From Acidobacteriota bacterium (GTDB lineage Bacteria > Acidobacteriota > Blastocatellia > Pyrinomonadales > Pyrinomonadaceae), in contig CP065003.1 of NCBI GenBank assembly GCA_016700175.1, positions 1,808,001 to 1,872,000 of the forward strand: a stretch of 64,000 nt of DNA. The letters are read 5' to 3'. The position numbers and the translations under genes are program-made. A model generated the notes under the pieces. The model was not told the origin of the DNA. It made no database searches and saw only the letters and a program-made list of their open reading frames with translations. Shown in pieces: positions 41,912 to 52,400 of this stretch. The first letter of the stretch is position 1; every line of letters begins with the position of its first letter.

Positions 41912-44860
41912 ATGCCCCTGAACCCCGGAGACACGTTAGGCAGATACACGATCGACTCGCAATTGGGAGCCGGCGGAATGGGTGAGGTATTCCTTGCCAG
42001 CGATCCGACCCTCGGGCGCAAGGTCGCGATCAAGATCCTCGGGAGCGACGTCTCCGATAACCCTGACAGTCTCGCCAGGTTCGTTCGCGAGGCGAAATCG
42101 GCATCGGCCCTCAACCACCCCAACATCCTTACAATTTACGAAACCACCGAAGCCGGCGGCACGCAGTACATCGTCAGCGAGTACGTCGAAGGCCGTACGC
42201 TGAAGTCCAGATTGAAAGACGGAAGGCTGCCGCTGACCCTCGCGCTGGAGATAGCAGTCCAGACCGCTTCCGCCCTCGCGGCGGCGCACGAGGCCGGGAT
42301 AGTTCATCGCGACATCAAACCGGCTAACATAATGGTGCGCGAGGACGGGATCGTGAAGGTCGTCGATTTCGGCATCGCGAAACTTGTAGGGACCGGATTC
42401 GATCGGGAATCGAAGGGAGAAGCGCCCACGATCTCGAAGATAGGAACCGCGCCGGGAATGCTTATCGGGACTCCGAAATACATGTCTCCCGAGCAGGCTC
42501 GCGGCAAACCGGTCGATCACAGATCCGACATCTTCAGCTTCGGCCTCGTCCTGTTCGAGATGTTCGCCGGGCGGCCGGCATTCGAGGGCGAGAGCCCGAT
42601 GGACGTGGTGAGCGCGATCCTGAAAGACCCCGTCCCGACTCCGGGCGAGATCGTATCCGGGCTTCCGGAAGGCATCGACCGAATCGTGGATAAGTGCCTC
42701 AGGAAAGAAGTGAAGGAGCGCTATCAGAACGCGCGGGATCTTCTGATCGATCTGACCGACATACGGGACGAGCTTCGTTTCAAGGAAAAGAGAATGCTCG
42801 GCGACGAGACCGTCGCGGCCAAAGTCGTCCACGTCACGGAAAGCGATCCGGCGGCGGAGACCGGAAGTCTGACCGCAAACATCGTAAGGCGGCGCAGGTT
42901 CACTGTTCTGCACGTGATCGGACTGTTGATCCTGCTCCTGATCCCTGTCGGCGCGTACATCTGGTACGAGTCGAGCAGCCACGATGCCGCTTCGATCGCC
43001 GACAACACCGTCACGACAGAGCTGGCAAGCTGGAGCAGCGCTCCGGGCGAGCTGTTTAGCGTCGCAAGGTTCTCGCCGGACGGAAAACTGATCGCCTTCT
43101 CGTCCACGCGCTCGGGAAACAAGGACATTTGGGTGATGCAGTCGAACTCGACCGAGGCAATCCAAATAACGAAGGACGAGTTCGCCAACACGGACCCGAT
43201 TTGGTCGCCCGACGGATCGGAGATCGCCTATTTTTCCGACCGGGGAACGGGGGGCGAAAGCGAGGAGACAAGGACCGGCGTCTGGAGGATCTCGGCGCTC
43301 GGCGGTTCGCCGAGATCTGTCGGGCCGATCAAGGATGGAAGCAGCGAACTCCGCAGATGGACCACCGGGGGAAAGATCGTTTATCAGTCCGGCGGCGAGC
43401 TTTACGCAATGGATCCAGACAGCGGAGCCGCGGAAAAACTGACAAGTTTCGGATCCGGAAGCGGCACTGTCTCCTGGGCCGACGTATCGGACGATCAGCA
43501 GCGAGTTTCGTTCGTCGTCAAGACCGGCGACAAGAACTGGAAGCTGATGACGCGCGTCCTCTCGAATTCAGAGGCGGAAGAGGTGTATTCGGCCGACACC
43601 GATCTTTCGGACGTCGTATGGCTGCCCGCAACGGACGAATACTACTTCAGCGCGGACCGCGAAGGGACCGAACAGGTATTTTACCTGGCTACGGGCTCGT
43701 CGGAGCCGGTTCAGATCACCCGGAATCCCGCAAGCAGCGTCGTGGTCGATGCGTCCCCGGACGGCGGAAGCATTCTCTTTACGTCGGTCAGGGAAGAATC
43801 CGACGTCTGGAGCGTGGGAACCGCGACCTCCGAGGAATCGCCGGTCGGGCGCGGTATCGATTCGGAGCTTTGGCCGGCCGTCAGCCCGGACGGTTCGCAG
43901 ATCGTGTTCCAGTCAGTCCGCAATCTTGACCGCGGAAACAGACTCCTTTCCTCGTCGCTTATGGTCAGGCCTCTGGGATCGTCGGCATCGGGGATCGAGC
44001 CCGTCGAGATCGCTGAAGGTGCCGCGCTGCCGCAATGGTCCCCCGATGGTTCGAAGATAGCGTTCTTCCGCGTCGGTGCTGACGGGAATTCGATCTGGGT
44101 CGTGAACGCCAGCGGCGGCGAAGAAAGGAAGGTCGCCGACAATGCCCAGTCGGTCTCCTATTCAGTTTCGCCGTACAACAGGGTCCACACAAAGGACATC
44201 GTGTGGCTGCCGGATTCGTCGGGCATTTTCTATTCCCACAAGGAACCGTCGGCAACCTCGATCAGGATCGCGCGGCTTAACGGCGGCGCTCCAGGCCCGG
44301 TGTCGCCTCCGGTAAACGGCGAATCGCAGTACTGTCCGGTCATTTCAACCGAAGGGAACAGGCTCGCATTCTTTTCGCAGAGGAACGAGGGCGGCAAGGT
44401 CGTGCGGGCGATCTGGGCGACGGATTCGGACCTGAAAGATCCAAGGAAGATCTTCGAGACCGAACGGCTGATAAGACTGATCGGATGGGACAAAGGCGGC
44501 GAGAGCCTTGTCCTCGCGGAGGCGTCCAAGTTCAGCAGTCTTCCGGACGAAACCACGCTCCTCCGGCTCGGCCTTTCGGGAGGCGATCCGGAGCCGTTCG
44601 CGCGTTTGCAAAACGCCTATTACTACAATATCTTCCTTTCACCGGACAAAAAGACGATCGCTTTCGCGGCCCGCAAGGAGAACAGGGACGATATCTGGCT
44701 TGTTTCCGTAAGCGGGGGCGAGTCACGCAAGATTACCGGCAATAACGATTCGGAGTCCTACTTCTCCGCACTTTCGTGGGCGCCGGACAGCAGCGCCATA
44801 TACTTTGGGAAACAAACGCGGTTTAGTTTGCTCTCCAAGATCACCGGCCTAAAGGAATAA
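41912..44860 (+). CDS. Membrane Ser/Thr protein kinase with WD40-like (PD40) propeller
   Basis: 982 residues from the ATG at 41912. Kinase domain at the very N-terminus (GAGGMGEV P-loop, Lys41, HRD 132-134, DFG 152-154, MSPEQARGKP activation segment), one transmembrane helix (about 330-350: VIGLLILLLIPVGAYIWYE), then repeated TolB/PD40 blades (RFSPDGKLIAFSSTRSGNKD, WSPDGSEIAYFSD, and others) to the end. The propeller should lie in the periplasm as sensor. It lacks the N-terminal extension of the sigma-linked kinases. A small secreted protein gene follows 10 bases later and another kinase after that. Confidence 0.94.
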   Translation: MPLNPGDTLGRYTIDSQLGAGGMGEVFLASDPTLGRKVAIKILGSDVSDNPDSLARFVREAKSASALNHPNILTIYETTEAGGTQYIVSEYVEGRTLKSRLKDGRLPLTLALEIAVQTASALAAAHEAGIVHRDIKPANIMVREDGIVKVVDFGIAKLVGTGFDRESKGEAPTISKIGTAPGMLIGTPKYMSPEQARGKPVDHRSDIFSFGLVLFEMFAGRPAFEGESPMDVVSAILKDPVPTPGEIVSGLPEGIDRIVDKCLRKEVKERYQNARDLLIDLTDIRDELRFKEKRMLGDETVAAKVVHVTESDPAAETGSLTANIVRRRRFTVLHVIGLLILLLIPVGAYIWYESSSHDAASIADNTVTTELASWSSAPGELFSVARFSPDGKLIAFSSTRSGNKDIWVMQSNSTEAIQITKDEFANTDPIWSPDGSEIAYFSDRGTGGESEETRTGVWRISALGGSPRSVGPIKDGSSELRRWTTGGKIVYQSGGELYAMDPDSGAAEKLTSFGSGSGTVSWADVSDDQQRVSFVVKTGDKNWKLMTRVLSNSEAEEVYSADTDLSDVVWLPATDEYYFSADREGTEQVFYLATGSSEPVQITRNPASSVVVDASPDGGSILFTSVREESDVWSVGTATSEESPVGRGIDSELWPAVSPDGSQIVFQSVRNLDRGNRLLSSSLMVRPLGSSASGIEPVEIAEGAALPQWSPDGSKIAFFRVGADGNSIWVVNASGGEERKVADNAQSVSYSVSPYNRVHTKDIVWLPDSSGIFYSHKEPSATSIRIARLNGGAPGPVSPPVNGESQYCPVISTEGNRLAFFSQRNEGGKVVRAIWATDSDLKDPRKIFETERLIRLIGWDKGGESLVLAEASKFSSLPDETTLLRLGLSGGDPEPFARLQNAYYYNIFLSPDKKTIAFAARKENRDDIWLVSVSGGESRKITGNNDSESYFSALSWAPDSSAIYFGKQTRFSLLSKITGLKE

Positions 44861-44870
44861 GGAGAATCAG

Positions 44871-45368
44871 ATGAAAATGAAGAACCGTGCCCGTTTTATC
44901 ATACGCGCCTTATTGGCGGTGTCAGCGGTCCTGATGGCCGCACAGTTCCTGCCTGCATACGGGCAAACCTGCAGTTCGATAACCGACGAGCAGATAGTCG
45001 ATGCAGTTTACTCGAAGTTCGAGAAGAACGATAAGATCTCACCCCAGATCAACCGTCTGAATTTCACTATCGTGCGCGAGCCTGTCTCGGGAACAATGCA
45101 GGCGTGGAAGATCCGCGGTTGGGTCGACGACGAGAAAGACCTGGACAAAGTGATGGAATTGATCCGTGATGTGTTCGAGGACCTGAACGGCGCAACCTGT
45201 TTCGGGAACATCAAGTTCAACCAGAACGATCTTTACGTCGCGACGGCTGTCCCGTCGGGGTTCAAGTCGGAAGGCGGCTGCGTCGGCGATACGAAGCCGT
45301 GCGGCGACATCTGTATACCCGTCTCTGAAACGTGCAGCATCACGGGCCGTACGAAGCAGTCGAACTGA
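44871..45368 (+). CDS. Secreted BON-domain-like protein with Cys-rich tail
   Basis: 165 residues with a signal peptide (about 1-31, ending PAYGQ). The middle (about 37-110) reads like a BON domain: an ITDEQIVDAVYSKFEKN helix, then VREPVSGTMQAWKIRGWVDD strands and KVMELIRDVFEDLNG. The C-terminus has a Cys-rich knot (GGCVGDTKPCGDICIPVSET). BON domains bind membranes or lipids; here the protein may be a periplasmic partner of the PD40 kinase, since the two genes are 10 bases apart. That link is inferred. The stop TGA is followed at once by palindromic module M1. Confidence 0.7.
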   Translation: MKMKNRARFIIRALLAVSAVLMAAQFLPAYGQTCSSITDEQIVDAVYSKFEKNDKISPQINRLNFTIVREPVSGTMQAWKIRGWVDDEKDLDKVMELIRDVFEDLNGATCFGNIKFNQNDLYVATAVPSGFKSEGGCVGDTKPCGDICIPVSETCSITGRTKQSN

Positions 45369-45369
45369 T

Positions 45370-45537
45370 GAGGTAACGCGAACTTCAGTTTGCGCCGCGC
45401 GTAAGCGCGGAATCGCGGCGGCAGTTCGGGCCGCGGCCAGAGGACTGAGGACTGAGGACCGAGGACTGAGGACTGAGGACCGAGGACTGAGGACTGAAAG
45501 AAATTCATTTCCAAATTGATAGTTGATAGTTGATAGT
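45370..45537 (+). repeat. M1 module and TGAGGAC / TGATAGT heptamers (306-bp gap)
   Basis: M1 at 45370-45410. TGAGGAC units at 45446, 45453, 45460 (CGA), 45467, 45474, 45481 (CGA), 45488 and 45495. TGATAGT three times at 45517-45537. The rest of the gap to 45674 is plain AT-rich sequence and TCAGACC-type heptamers. Confidence 0.93.
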
Positions 45538-45674
45538 TGCGAGACCCGTATTTTCAGGCTTGGACAGCGCGTGCACTGGCAAGGATTTGCGATCAAAGAC
45601 AATTCATCAATTTCCAATTTTCCATTGTCAATTAGCCTCAGACCTCAGTCCTTTTATCTCAGCCCTGAGTAGCT

Positions 45675-48161
45675 ATGGCGCTTGACCCCAACACCACCGT
45701 CTCCCACTACAAGATCCTCTCCCCGATAGGAAAGGGCGGGATGGGAGAGGTATATCTCGCGCAGGATACGAAGCTGAATCGCAAGGTCGCGATCAAGTTC
45801 CTTTCGGATGAGTTCAGCCGCGATTCCGACAAACTTAACAGGTTCATCCAGGAGGCGCAGGCGGCATCGGCGCTCAATCACCCGAACATAGTCACTGTCT
45901 TTGAGATCGGCGAGGCCGATGATTCCCGGTTCATTGCGCTCGAGCACATCGAAGGCGAGACCCTTACGAAGTTTCTCAAGAAAAAACTGAAGTTCGAGTC
46001 CGCCCTCGATATCGCCATACAACTCGCGTCGGCACTCGATGCGGCCCACTCCGCCGGCATCGTTCACAGGGACATCAAGCCCGACAACGTGATGATCAGG
46101 AAGGACGGGATCGTGAAGATCCTCGACTTCGGGATTGCGAAATTGTCAGGCCCGGGAACGGATGCGGCCGGTTCAGTCGATAATGAAGGCGAGACCGCCG
46201 TTCAGGTGAACACCTCGCCGGGGATGATCATCGGGACCGCGAACTATATGTCACCCGAGCAGGCAAAGGGAAAGGGGATCGATTCCCGGACAGACATATT
46301 CAGTTTCGGTGTGGTTCTTTACGAGATGATCGCCGGTCACCTTCCCTTCCCGGGCGACAGCCCTCTGGAGATCATCGGTTCCATTCTCAACAAAGAACCA
46401 AGACCTATCGAAAACCCGGATGTACCTCCGGAACTGGAGAGGATCGTCTCAAAGAGCCTTCGGAAAGACCCGGATGAAAGATATCAGACGATGAAAGGCC
46501 TTGCCGCAGACCTGAAAGATTTCAAGCGGCAGATGGACTTTCAGAATCAGCTTGATAAGACGGTTCAGCCTGAACGCGGAGAATCAGAGACTCAGGTCTT
46601 CCAGGCTACAACCGCGGCCGATGGGCAGCAAACAACGGCGGGTACCACGAACGACAGCATTTCGATCAAGCGTTCGAGCCTGGGTAAGATCTTGGGCGCA
46701 GTGGCGGTTTTGCTCGTTCTCATCTCTCTCGGGATCGGATATTGGTACTTCACCCAAGGCGAATCCGGCCAGATAAATTCGATCGCGGTAATGCCTTTTC
46801 AGAACGACAGCGCTACAGCCGATTCCGAATATCTCTCGGATGGTCTGGTCGAGACGCTTATCTATCGGCTATCTCAGATCGAAGAATTGAAGGTCAGCCC
46901 CTCAAGCTCGGTGTTTCGATACAAAGGCAAGCAGTCCGATTCGGTCAGTGCCGGTAAGGAACTTGGCGTTGAGGCCGTAATGACGGGAAAGATCGCTCAG
47001 AGAGGCGATGACCTGATCATAAGCGTCGAGCTTGTCGATGTTCGCAACAGCAAGACGCTTTGGGGCGAGCGGTACAACCGGAAGATGGCTGATCTTCTTG
47101 CAACACAGCGGGAGATCACCAACACGATCATTCAGAAGCTGCAGCTGAAACTTGCGGGGGAAGACGAGGAGGACCTGCGCAAGGAATACACTTCGAATTC
47201 CGAAGCATACGAGCTGTATCTGAAAGGCCGTTTTCACTACGAGAAACGGACAAAGGCCGATATCGAAAAGGGTATCGATTATTACGATCAGGCGCTTGCA
47301 CTGGACAAGAGCTTTGCGCTTGCATATGTCGGTATCGCAAATGCTTACGGAGTAATGCCTTCGTACGGGTACATTGCTCCCAAGGAGGCGGGTCCAAAGG
47401 GAATGGCGGCCGCGCGAAAGGCATTGGAAATAGATCCGAACCTGGCGGACGCACACGCGGCAGTCGCATATGTCGCCGCCGCGCTCTTCTGGGATTGGGA
47501 AACAGCGGAACGCGAGTTCGGGATCGCGCTCGAGATGGATCCGAACAATGCTGCCACCCGTGTTCGATACGGATACAACTATCTTCTGCCAATGGCACGC
47601 ACGAAAGAAGCGGTCGATGAGATCAAGCGCGCATTGGAGCTCGAGCCGCTGTCGATACCGATCGGATCGATGCTGGCAGATGCTTACCTGGAGGACGGGC
47701 AGTTCGACAAGGCGCTGGAGCAGATAACGAGGACCGACAATCTGGAGCCGGGACATCCCACATCTGCATACTGGCTTATGAGCACTTACGCTGCTAAAGG
47801 AATGTGCGGCGAGGCCCTTAGACTTGCCGATAAGAGGCTGGAGAAAACACCGGACGATCAGGATACGTTGTCGATCTCCGGATACTGTTCCGCAAAAACA
47901 GGAAACAGGGGAAAGGCGGAAGCGGTAATCGCGAAGTTCAGAGAGCTTTCCAAGACCCGGTTCATCCTGAATTCCTACATTGCGCAGATCTACTATGCGC
48001 TTGATGAAAAGGACAAGGCATTCGCGGCGCTTGAAAAGGCCGTCGAGGAGCGAGATTTCTTCATCCCCACAATGAGAACCAATCCTATGTTTGCGGGCCT
48101 GCGCCGGGAGCCTCGATTCGGCGAGCTCATGAAACGCACGGGTTTGCCGGATCTCGACTGA
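45675..48161 (+). CDS. Membrane Ser/Thr protein kinase with TolB-like and TPR domains
   Basis: 828 residues. Kinase at the N-terminus (GKGGMGEV, Lys41, HRD 131-133, DFG 151-153), transmembrane helix (about 336-356: KILGAVAVLLVLISLGIGYW), a TolB/FlgO-like domain (IAVMPFQNDSATADSEYLSD to TLWGERYN), then TPR repeats (LDKSFALAYVGIANAYG, ALEIDPNLADAHAA). The C-terminal segment NPMFAGLRREPRFGELMKR resembles the end of the kinase at 9778. It has no sigma-factor neighbour and no N-terminal extension. It is the third of four large kinases in the window. Confidence 0.93.
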   Translation: MALDPNTTVSHYKILSPIGKGGMGEVYLAQDTKLNRKVAIKFLSDEFSRDSDKLNRFIQEAQAASALNHPNIVTVFEIGEADDSRFIALEHIEGETLTKFLKKKLKFESALDIAIQLASALDAAHSAGIVHRDIKPDNVMIRKDGIVKILDFGIAKLSGPGTDAAGSVDNEGETAVQVNTSPGMIIGTANYMSPEQAKGKGIDSRTDIFSFGVVLYEMIAGHLPFPGDSPLEIIGSILNKEPRPIENPDVPPELERIVSKSLRKDPDERYQTMKGLAADLKDFKRQMDFQNQLDKTVQPERGESETQVFQATTAADGQQTTAGTTNDSISIKRSSLGKILGAVAVLLVLISLGIGYWYFTQGESGQINSIAVMPFQNDSATADSEYLSDGLVETLIYRLSQIEELKVSPSSSVFRYKGKQSDSVSAGKELGVEAVMTGKIAQRGDDLIISVELVDVRNSKTLWGERYNRKMADLLATQREITNTIIQKLQLKLAGEDEEDLRKEYTSNSEAYELYLKGRFHYEKRTKADIEKGIDYYDQALALDKSFALAYVGIANAYGVMPSYGYIAPKEAGPKGMAAARKALEIDPNLADAHAAVAYVAAALFWDWETAEREFGIALEMDPNNAATRVRYGYNYLLPMARTKEAVDEIKRALELEPLSIPIGSMLADAYLEDGQFDKALEQITRTDNLEPGHPTSAYWLMSTYAAKGMCGEALRLADKRLEKTPDDQDTLSISGYCSAKTGNRGKAEAVIAKFRELSKTRFILNSYIAQIYYALDEKDKAFAALEKAVEERDFFIPTMRTNPMFAGLRREPRFGELMKRTGLPDLD

Positions 48162-48187
48162 GACGTCGGAATTGAAACCCGTTTAGA

Positions 48188-48424
48188 GCAGCGCTTCGCG
48201 CTGCCGAGGTAACGCGAAATTCAGTTTGCGCCGCGCGCAAGCGCGGAACGTGCGGGCGAGGACGCCCGCGGTCTAAGGCGACAAGCTGAAGCTTGTCGTA
48301 CATCTGTTTCGAACAGCGCTTCGCGCTGCGGAAGTAACGCGAACTTCAGTTTGCGCCGCGCGTAAGCGCGGGACCACATCGGCACTTCGGGCCGCGGGCG
48401 GCCCGCGACAAGCTGAAGCTTATC
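48188..48424 (+). repeat. Composite palindromic unit M3-M1-M4-M2, two copies (336-bp gap)
   Basis: Copy 1: M3 48188-48204, M1 48206-48246, M4 48252-48269, M2 48280-48297. Copy 2: M3 48314-48328, M1 48331-48371, an M4-like GGGCCGCGGGCGGCCC hairpin at about 48388-48404, M2 48407-48424. The copies are offset by about 125 bases. Nothing else is seen in the gap. Confidence 0.9.
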
Positions 48425-48497
48425 GTACAACCGTTTTAGAGCTTCGGCCTTCCCGACGGCCTGCCGAAACCTGATCCGTGATCCTTGAGACCCGATC

Positions 48498-49355
48498 TCA
48501 TTTCTCATTCCGTTCTTCGAGATAAGGCAGCGGATCGACGGTGCAGTAGTCCGGAGAGCTTTCCACGAGATGCTTGAGGATGGGGATATGACCCTGGCCG
48601 TAGATCACGAAGACGCGGTCGCCGGGCTCGGAAATTCGGGTGAGGTTGGCGAAGATCCTCAGATTCCTTTGATACCAGACCGATACAAAATCGGCGCCTG
48701 CGTAGTTGTCGCCGTCCGCCATCGGTGCGAAGTAACCGATGTACGGTGTATGTGTGAGCTTCAGCATTTCCGGACGGTTCATCTGGTAGAGCATGTATGA
48801 AACTGTTCCTTCGGAAAGCCACTTTCCCATCTGTTCCATCGCCCGGCCGCCTAACTTCTCCATATCGGCCATTTTCTTCTGAAACTCCGGCTTTGCGCCT
48901 ATGACCGGACCAAGCGTTTTGTCGTCAAGAGGCATGTGCACGTCGATCGGGAAGACCTCCTGGTGGCCCATCTGCTTCGCCAGCCGGAAACCTATCTGCT
49001 CCTCCTCGCTCGGGCGCAATTCACGTGTACCTTTCAAATAGGACTGCCAGCGGTCGGAGGCCGACTTGCCCGCCCAGGGATCTTCGATCGCGACCTTCGT
49101 AGGCTTGAACCCCGCAAGCCGGTCGACCAAGGCCTTGATCTCCTTCTGCCGTTTCTCCGCGAGAACGTCATCGGCTTTCAGGTTGAACCGGTCGAGTCCG
49201 GGATTCGCCATGTGGTAGCTTCCGACCATAAGCACGGCGATCCGGTCGTCATCCTCCTGACAGGCGTCCGGCGGAACGTTCAGATCCAGCTGGGCGACCC
49301 CCGAGCCCGCAAGCAAAAGCAAAGCCAGAGCGGCGATTGAAAATGTTCTGATCAT
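48498..49355 (-). CDS. DUF5694-family secreted protein (TraB/erythromycin-esterase-like fold)
   Basis: 285 residues with a signal peptide (about 1-21, ending GVAQ). The family pattern is clear: AVLMVGSYHMANPGLDRFNL near residues 44-63, FKPTKVAIEDPW, EEEQIGFRLAKQMGH, EVFPIDVHMP, and near the end VFVIYGQGHIPIL. The SYH, IED, ID and GHG residues sit where TraB/ChaN/EreA-like proteins keep metal or catalytic residues. The function is unknown. It lies 55 bases after the PD40-amidohydrolase on the same strand and may be co-transcribed. Confidence 0.82.
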   Translation of the reverse strand: MIRTFSIAALALLLLAGSGVAQLDLNVPPDACQEDDDRIAVLMVGSYHMANPGLDRFNLKADDVLAEKRQKEIKALVDRLAGFKPTKVAIEDPWAGKSASDRWQSYLKGTRELRPSEEEQIGFRLAKQMGHQEVFPIDVHMPLDDKTLGPVIGAKPEFQKKMADMEKLGGRAMEQMGKWLSEGTVSYMLYQMNRPEMLKLTHTPYIGYFAPMADGDNYAGADFVSVWYQRNLRIFANLTRISEPGDRVFVIYGQGHIPILKHLVESSPDYCTVDPLPYLEERNEK

Positions 49356-49410
49356 CGTTGTCCTCTTGATTCTCGAATCTTATCCCCTCTTCCGTCACTA
49401 CTTGAGGGGA

Positions 49411-52400
49411 TCACTGCTGCGGCGCCTCTCTCTCATCGATAAAATACAACTTGTCCGCCTTTTTCGGTTCGGGATAGATCCTCGATGCGTCGGCGCCGCT
49501 GTAAACCACCCCGTTCTTCAGCACGTACTCGATCGACCTAGAATTCCTTATTTTCTCGGCGGGATTTTTGGTCATCACGACAAGATCAGCGTATTTCCCG
49601 GGTTCGACAGAACCGAGTATGTGGTCAAGCCCGTGATGCTTGTAGCCGTTGATCGTCGCGATCTCGATCGCCTCAAGCGGGGTGAATCCTCCCATCGTAA
49701 AGAGTTCCATCTCCCAGTGCGCTCCGAGCCCCATCATCTGGCCGTGCGCGCCCATCTGGAGCAGGACTCCCTCTTTATAGAGCTTCCGGAGTTCCTTCGC
49801 CATGCGCGCCCAGTAATAGTCGTCCTCCCAGAGTTTCGCCGAGCGCCTGAACCTGAGCAGGTAGTCCTTCCTGAAGAAGTTCAGGAGTTTCTGATCTTCC
49901 CAGTACCTCTCCGTGAAATCGAAGTAGCTTTGCCCGGAAGGGCCGTTGTAGACGACGACCAGCGTGGGCGTCATTCCGATCTCCGAAGCCTTGAAGAGCC
50001 GGACGACATCCTCATAAAAGGGCTCGAGGCCCATCGAATGCTCGATCCCCGTAAACCCGTCGATGATCTGGGTTTGATTCATCTGCGGGTTTCCGAAAGA
50101 CTCGGTGATGATGTTCACTTCGAGCTGTTTCGCGGCCTGTGCGAGGTACTTTCTCGAGTCCCTCTCGTGGTTCGAATAGTCCTTGACCGCGGTCGCGCCG
50201 TGGTCCTTGTTGAACTGTACGTGCTCCAGCGCGTCCTCCAGGCTGTCGATCTGGCGGTACATCTTCGTGCGGTACTTGGTGACGAACATCGGATCGCCGA
50301 CCGAGAAGATCCTCGGGCCGTCGAGTTTGCCGGCGCGCAGCATGTCCGAAACCCAGAAGTCCTTCTGCGTCGTGCCGTACACGTCGTACATCGTCGTGAC
50401 GCCGTACGCAAGATTCGCCTTCAATCCGTAAAGATTCTGCTCGATCACGTTAAGCGCGGATACAGGACTGCCGTAGTGCCCGTGCGCGTCGAACATACCC
50501 GGCATCACGGTCCGCCCTTTGAGATCGAAGACGCGTGCGCCCGGCGGTACGGGGACGTTCCTGCCCACCGCCTTGATCCTGTCGTTCTCGATGACGATCG
50601 TCGCTCCTTCCAGAACTTCCCGGTTCGCGTTCATCGTGATCACGCGGACGTTCGTCAATGCGATCGTCGTCGCCGGGCTCGCGATATCGAAAGAAAAGCC
50701 GAGCGGCGTTTTCTCCGGTCCTCCCGAACCGCCGAGAACGTCGGCGAGTTTCTTCTCGTAAAAGAAGGCTCCCCGCGTCCATTGAAGCGTAGAACCGTCT
50801 TCCGACCATTCCGTGAAATCACCGTCGTATTCGCGATCGACCCGCTTTGTGTAGCCCTTGTTGTCGGCCGCGCTGATCTCCGAGGGTTTTCCGATGTATT
50901 CGTAGGGCGACACGTAAGTGCGGTGATATTCGCGGAACGCGATCCATTTGTGGTCGGGCGATATGACGGCCCTGGTGGCGTTCGGGAAGACGAACAGCGT
51001 CTTGTAGTCCAGCCCGTCCGTGTTCACGCGCCGGATCTCGAGTTTGTCGTCCGCATAGGCGGAGTAATAAATGTGCTTGCTGTCCGGGCCGAATTTCACC
51101 GATGGAGGCCTTTTCGCGTAACGGTTCCCGCTCCAGTCGACGTTAGCAAGCTTCTTCTGCGTGCCGTCCGGTCCGATCAGGACAAGCTCGAAATCGGTCT
51201 GGTCCTCTAGTTTCTCGCCGCGCATCATCGATCCGGCTCCGCGAAGAAAAGCCACCTGTGATCCGTCGACCGAAACCGCGATCGACCCGTACTGGGTCGG
51301 CGAGGCGGCAAGCGTCTCCACATTTCCGCCGTCAGCGTCCATCCTCCTTAGAGATCCCCTTGTACGGTCGTTCCACGACGCAAAGTAGATCTTGCGGGTG
51401 CCCGAATGATAGACGGGATTCGTTTCGTGTTCGGGCGAGTTCGTCAAATTGGTCAGGTTCCCGCCGGTCCTCGAATAGAGATCTCCGAGCGCTTCGAACA
51501 GCACGGAATCGCCGGCGCGCTGTCCCCATCGGTGGGACCGGGTCGTCGTTTCGCCTTCGGGTATGGACAGCCTGAACCTGATCGTCTTGTCGATCTCCCT
51601 TTCTACAGGCGCGGTGAAGGGGATGATCCTGTCTTGCTTCGTCCTGACGTCGACCGCGTGGATCTTCCCGCCGTAGCTCAGCACGATCTCGTTCCCGGAA
51701 GGGTGCCAGGCGATGTTCGGATAGACTCCGTAAAAGCCCCTCGACTCGAACCTTCCGTAGTCGAGGTTTTCCGAAAGCACCGTTTCCCTTTTCGTCGCGA
51801 GTTCGTGGAGAACAAGCACGGTCCTCGTGTCATCGCGATGAACATAAGCGAGATATTTGCCGTCCGGCGAAAGCCTTATACTTCCGGCGCCGCCCGGACG
51901 TTCGATATAGACCTTGGTCTCGCCCGTGTTCTTGTCATAAGTCTTCACCCGAGGGCCGCTCGACGGGAGGCTCTCGTCGTGGTGTACGTAATAGATCAGC
52001 CCGTTGGTCGGATGTTCGTTGAAATGATTGACGGGCGTTCTTCCTCCCGCCGGAAGGATCTCTTTCTTCGTACCGAAGAAGTTGAACTGATATGCCGGAA
52101 ACCTGACCTGCATATTCAGGCTCGTCCCGTAGACGTGCCTTCCGTCGCGGGACCACGTCCCTTGAAAGACGGGCCGCTTCATTCTGGAAACGTTCGCGGC
52201 CCGGCCGTTCGTGAGATCCATCACCCAAAGGTCGTTGCTCACTTCCTCGTCCGACGTGTAGAGCAGTCGGTTTCCCGTGCTGTCGTGCCGAGGGAACATG
52301 TTCCACGATCTGCCTTTCGTAAGGCTCTTGGCTTCGCCTCCGGAATAAGGGACCCGGTACAGATGCCCCAGAAGATCGAAGACAATGGATTCGCCGTCCG

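Noticed and set aside
49366..51210. 614-codon plus-strand frame
   Set aside because: It is the complement of the PD40-amidohydrolase gene, whose motifs are clear; the composition is that of a GC-rich antisense frame.
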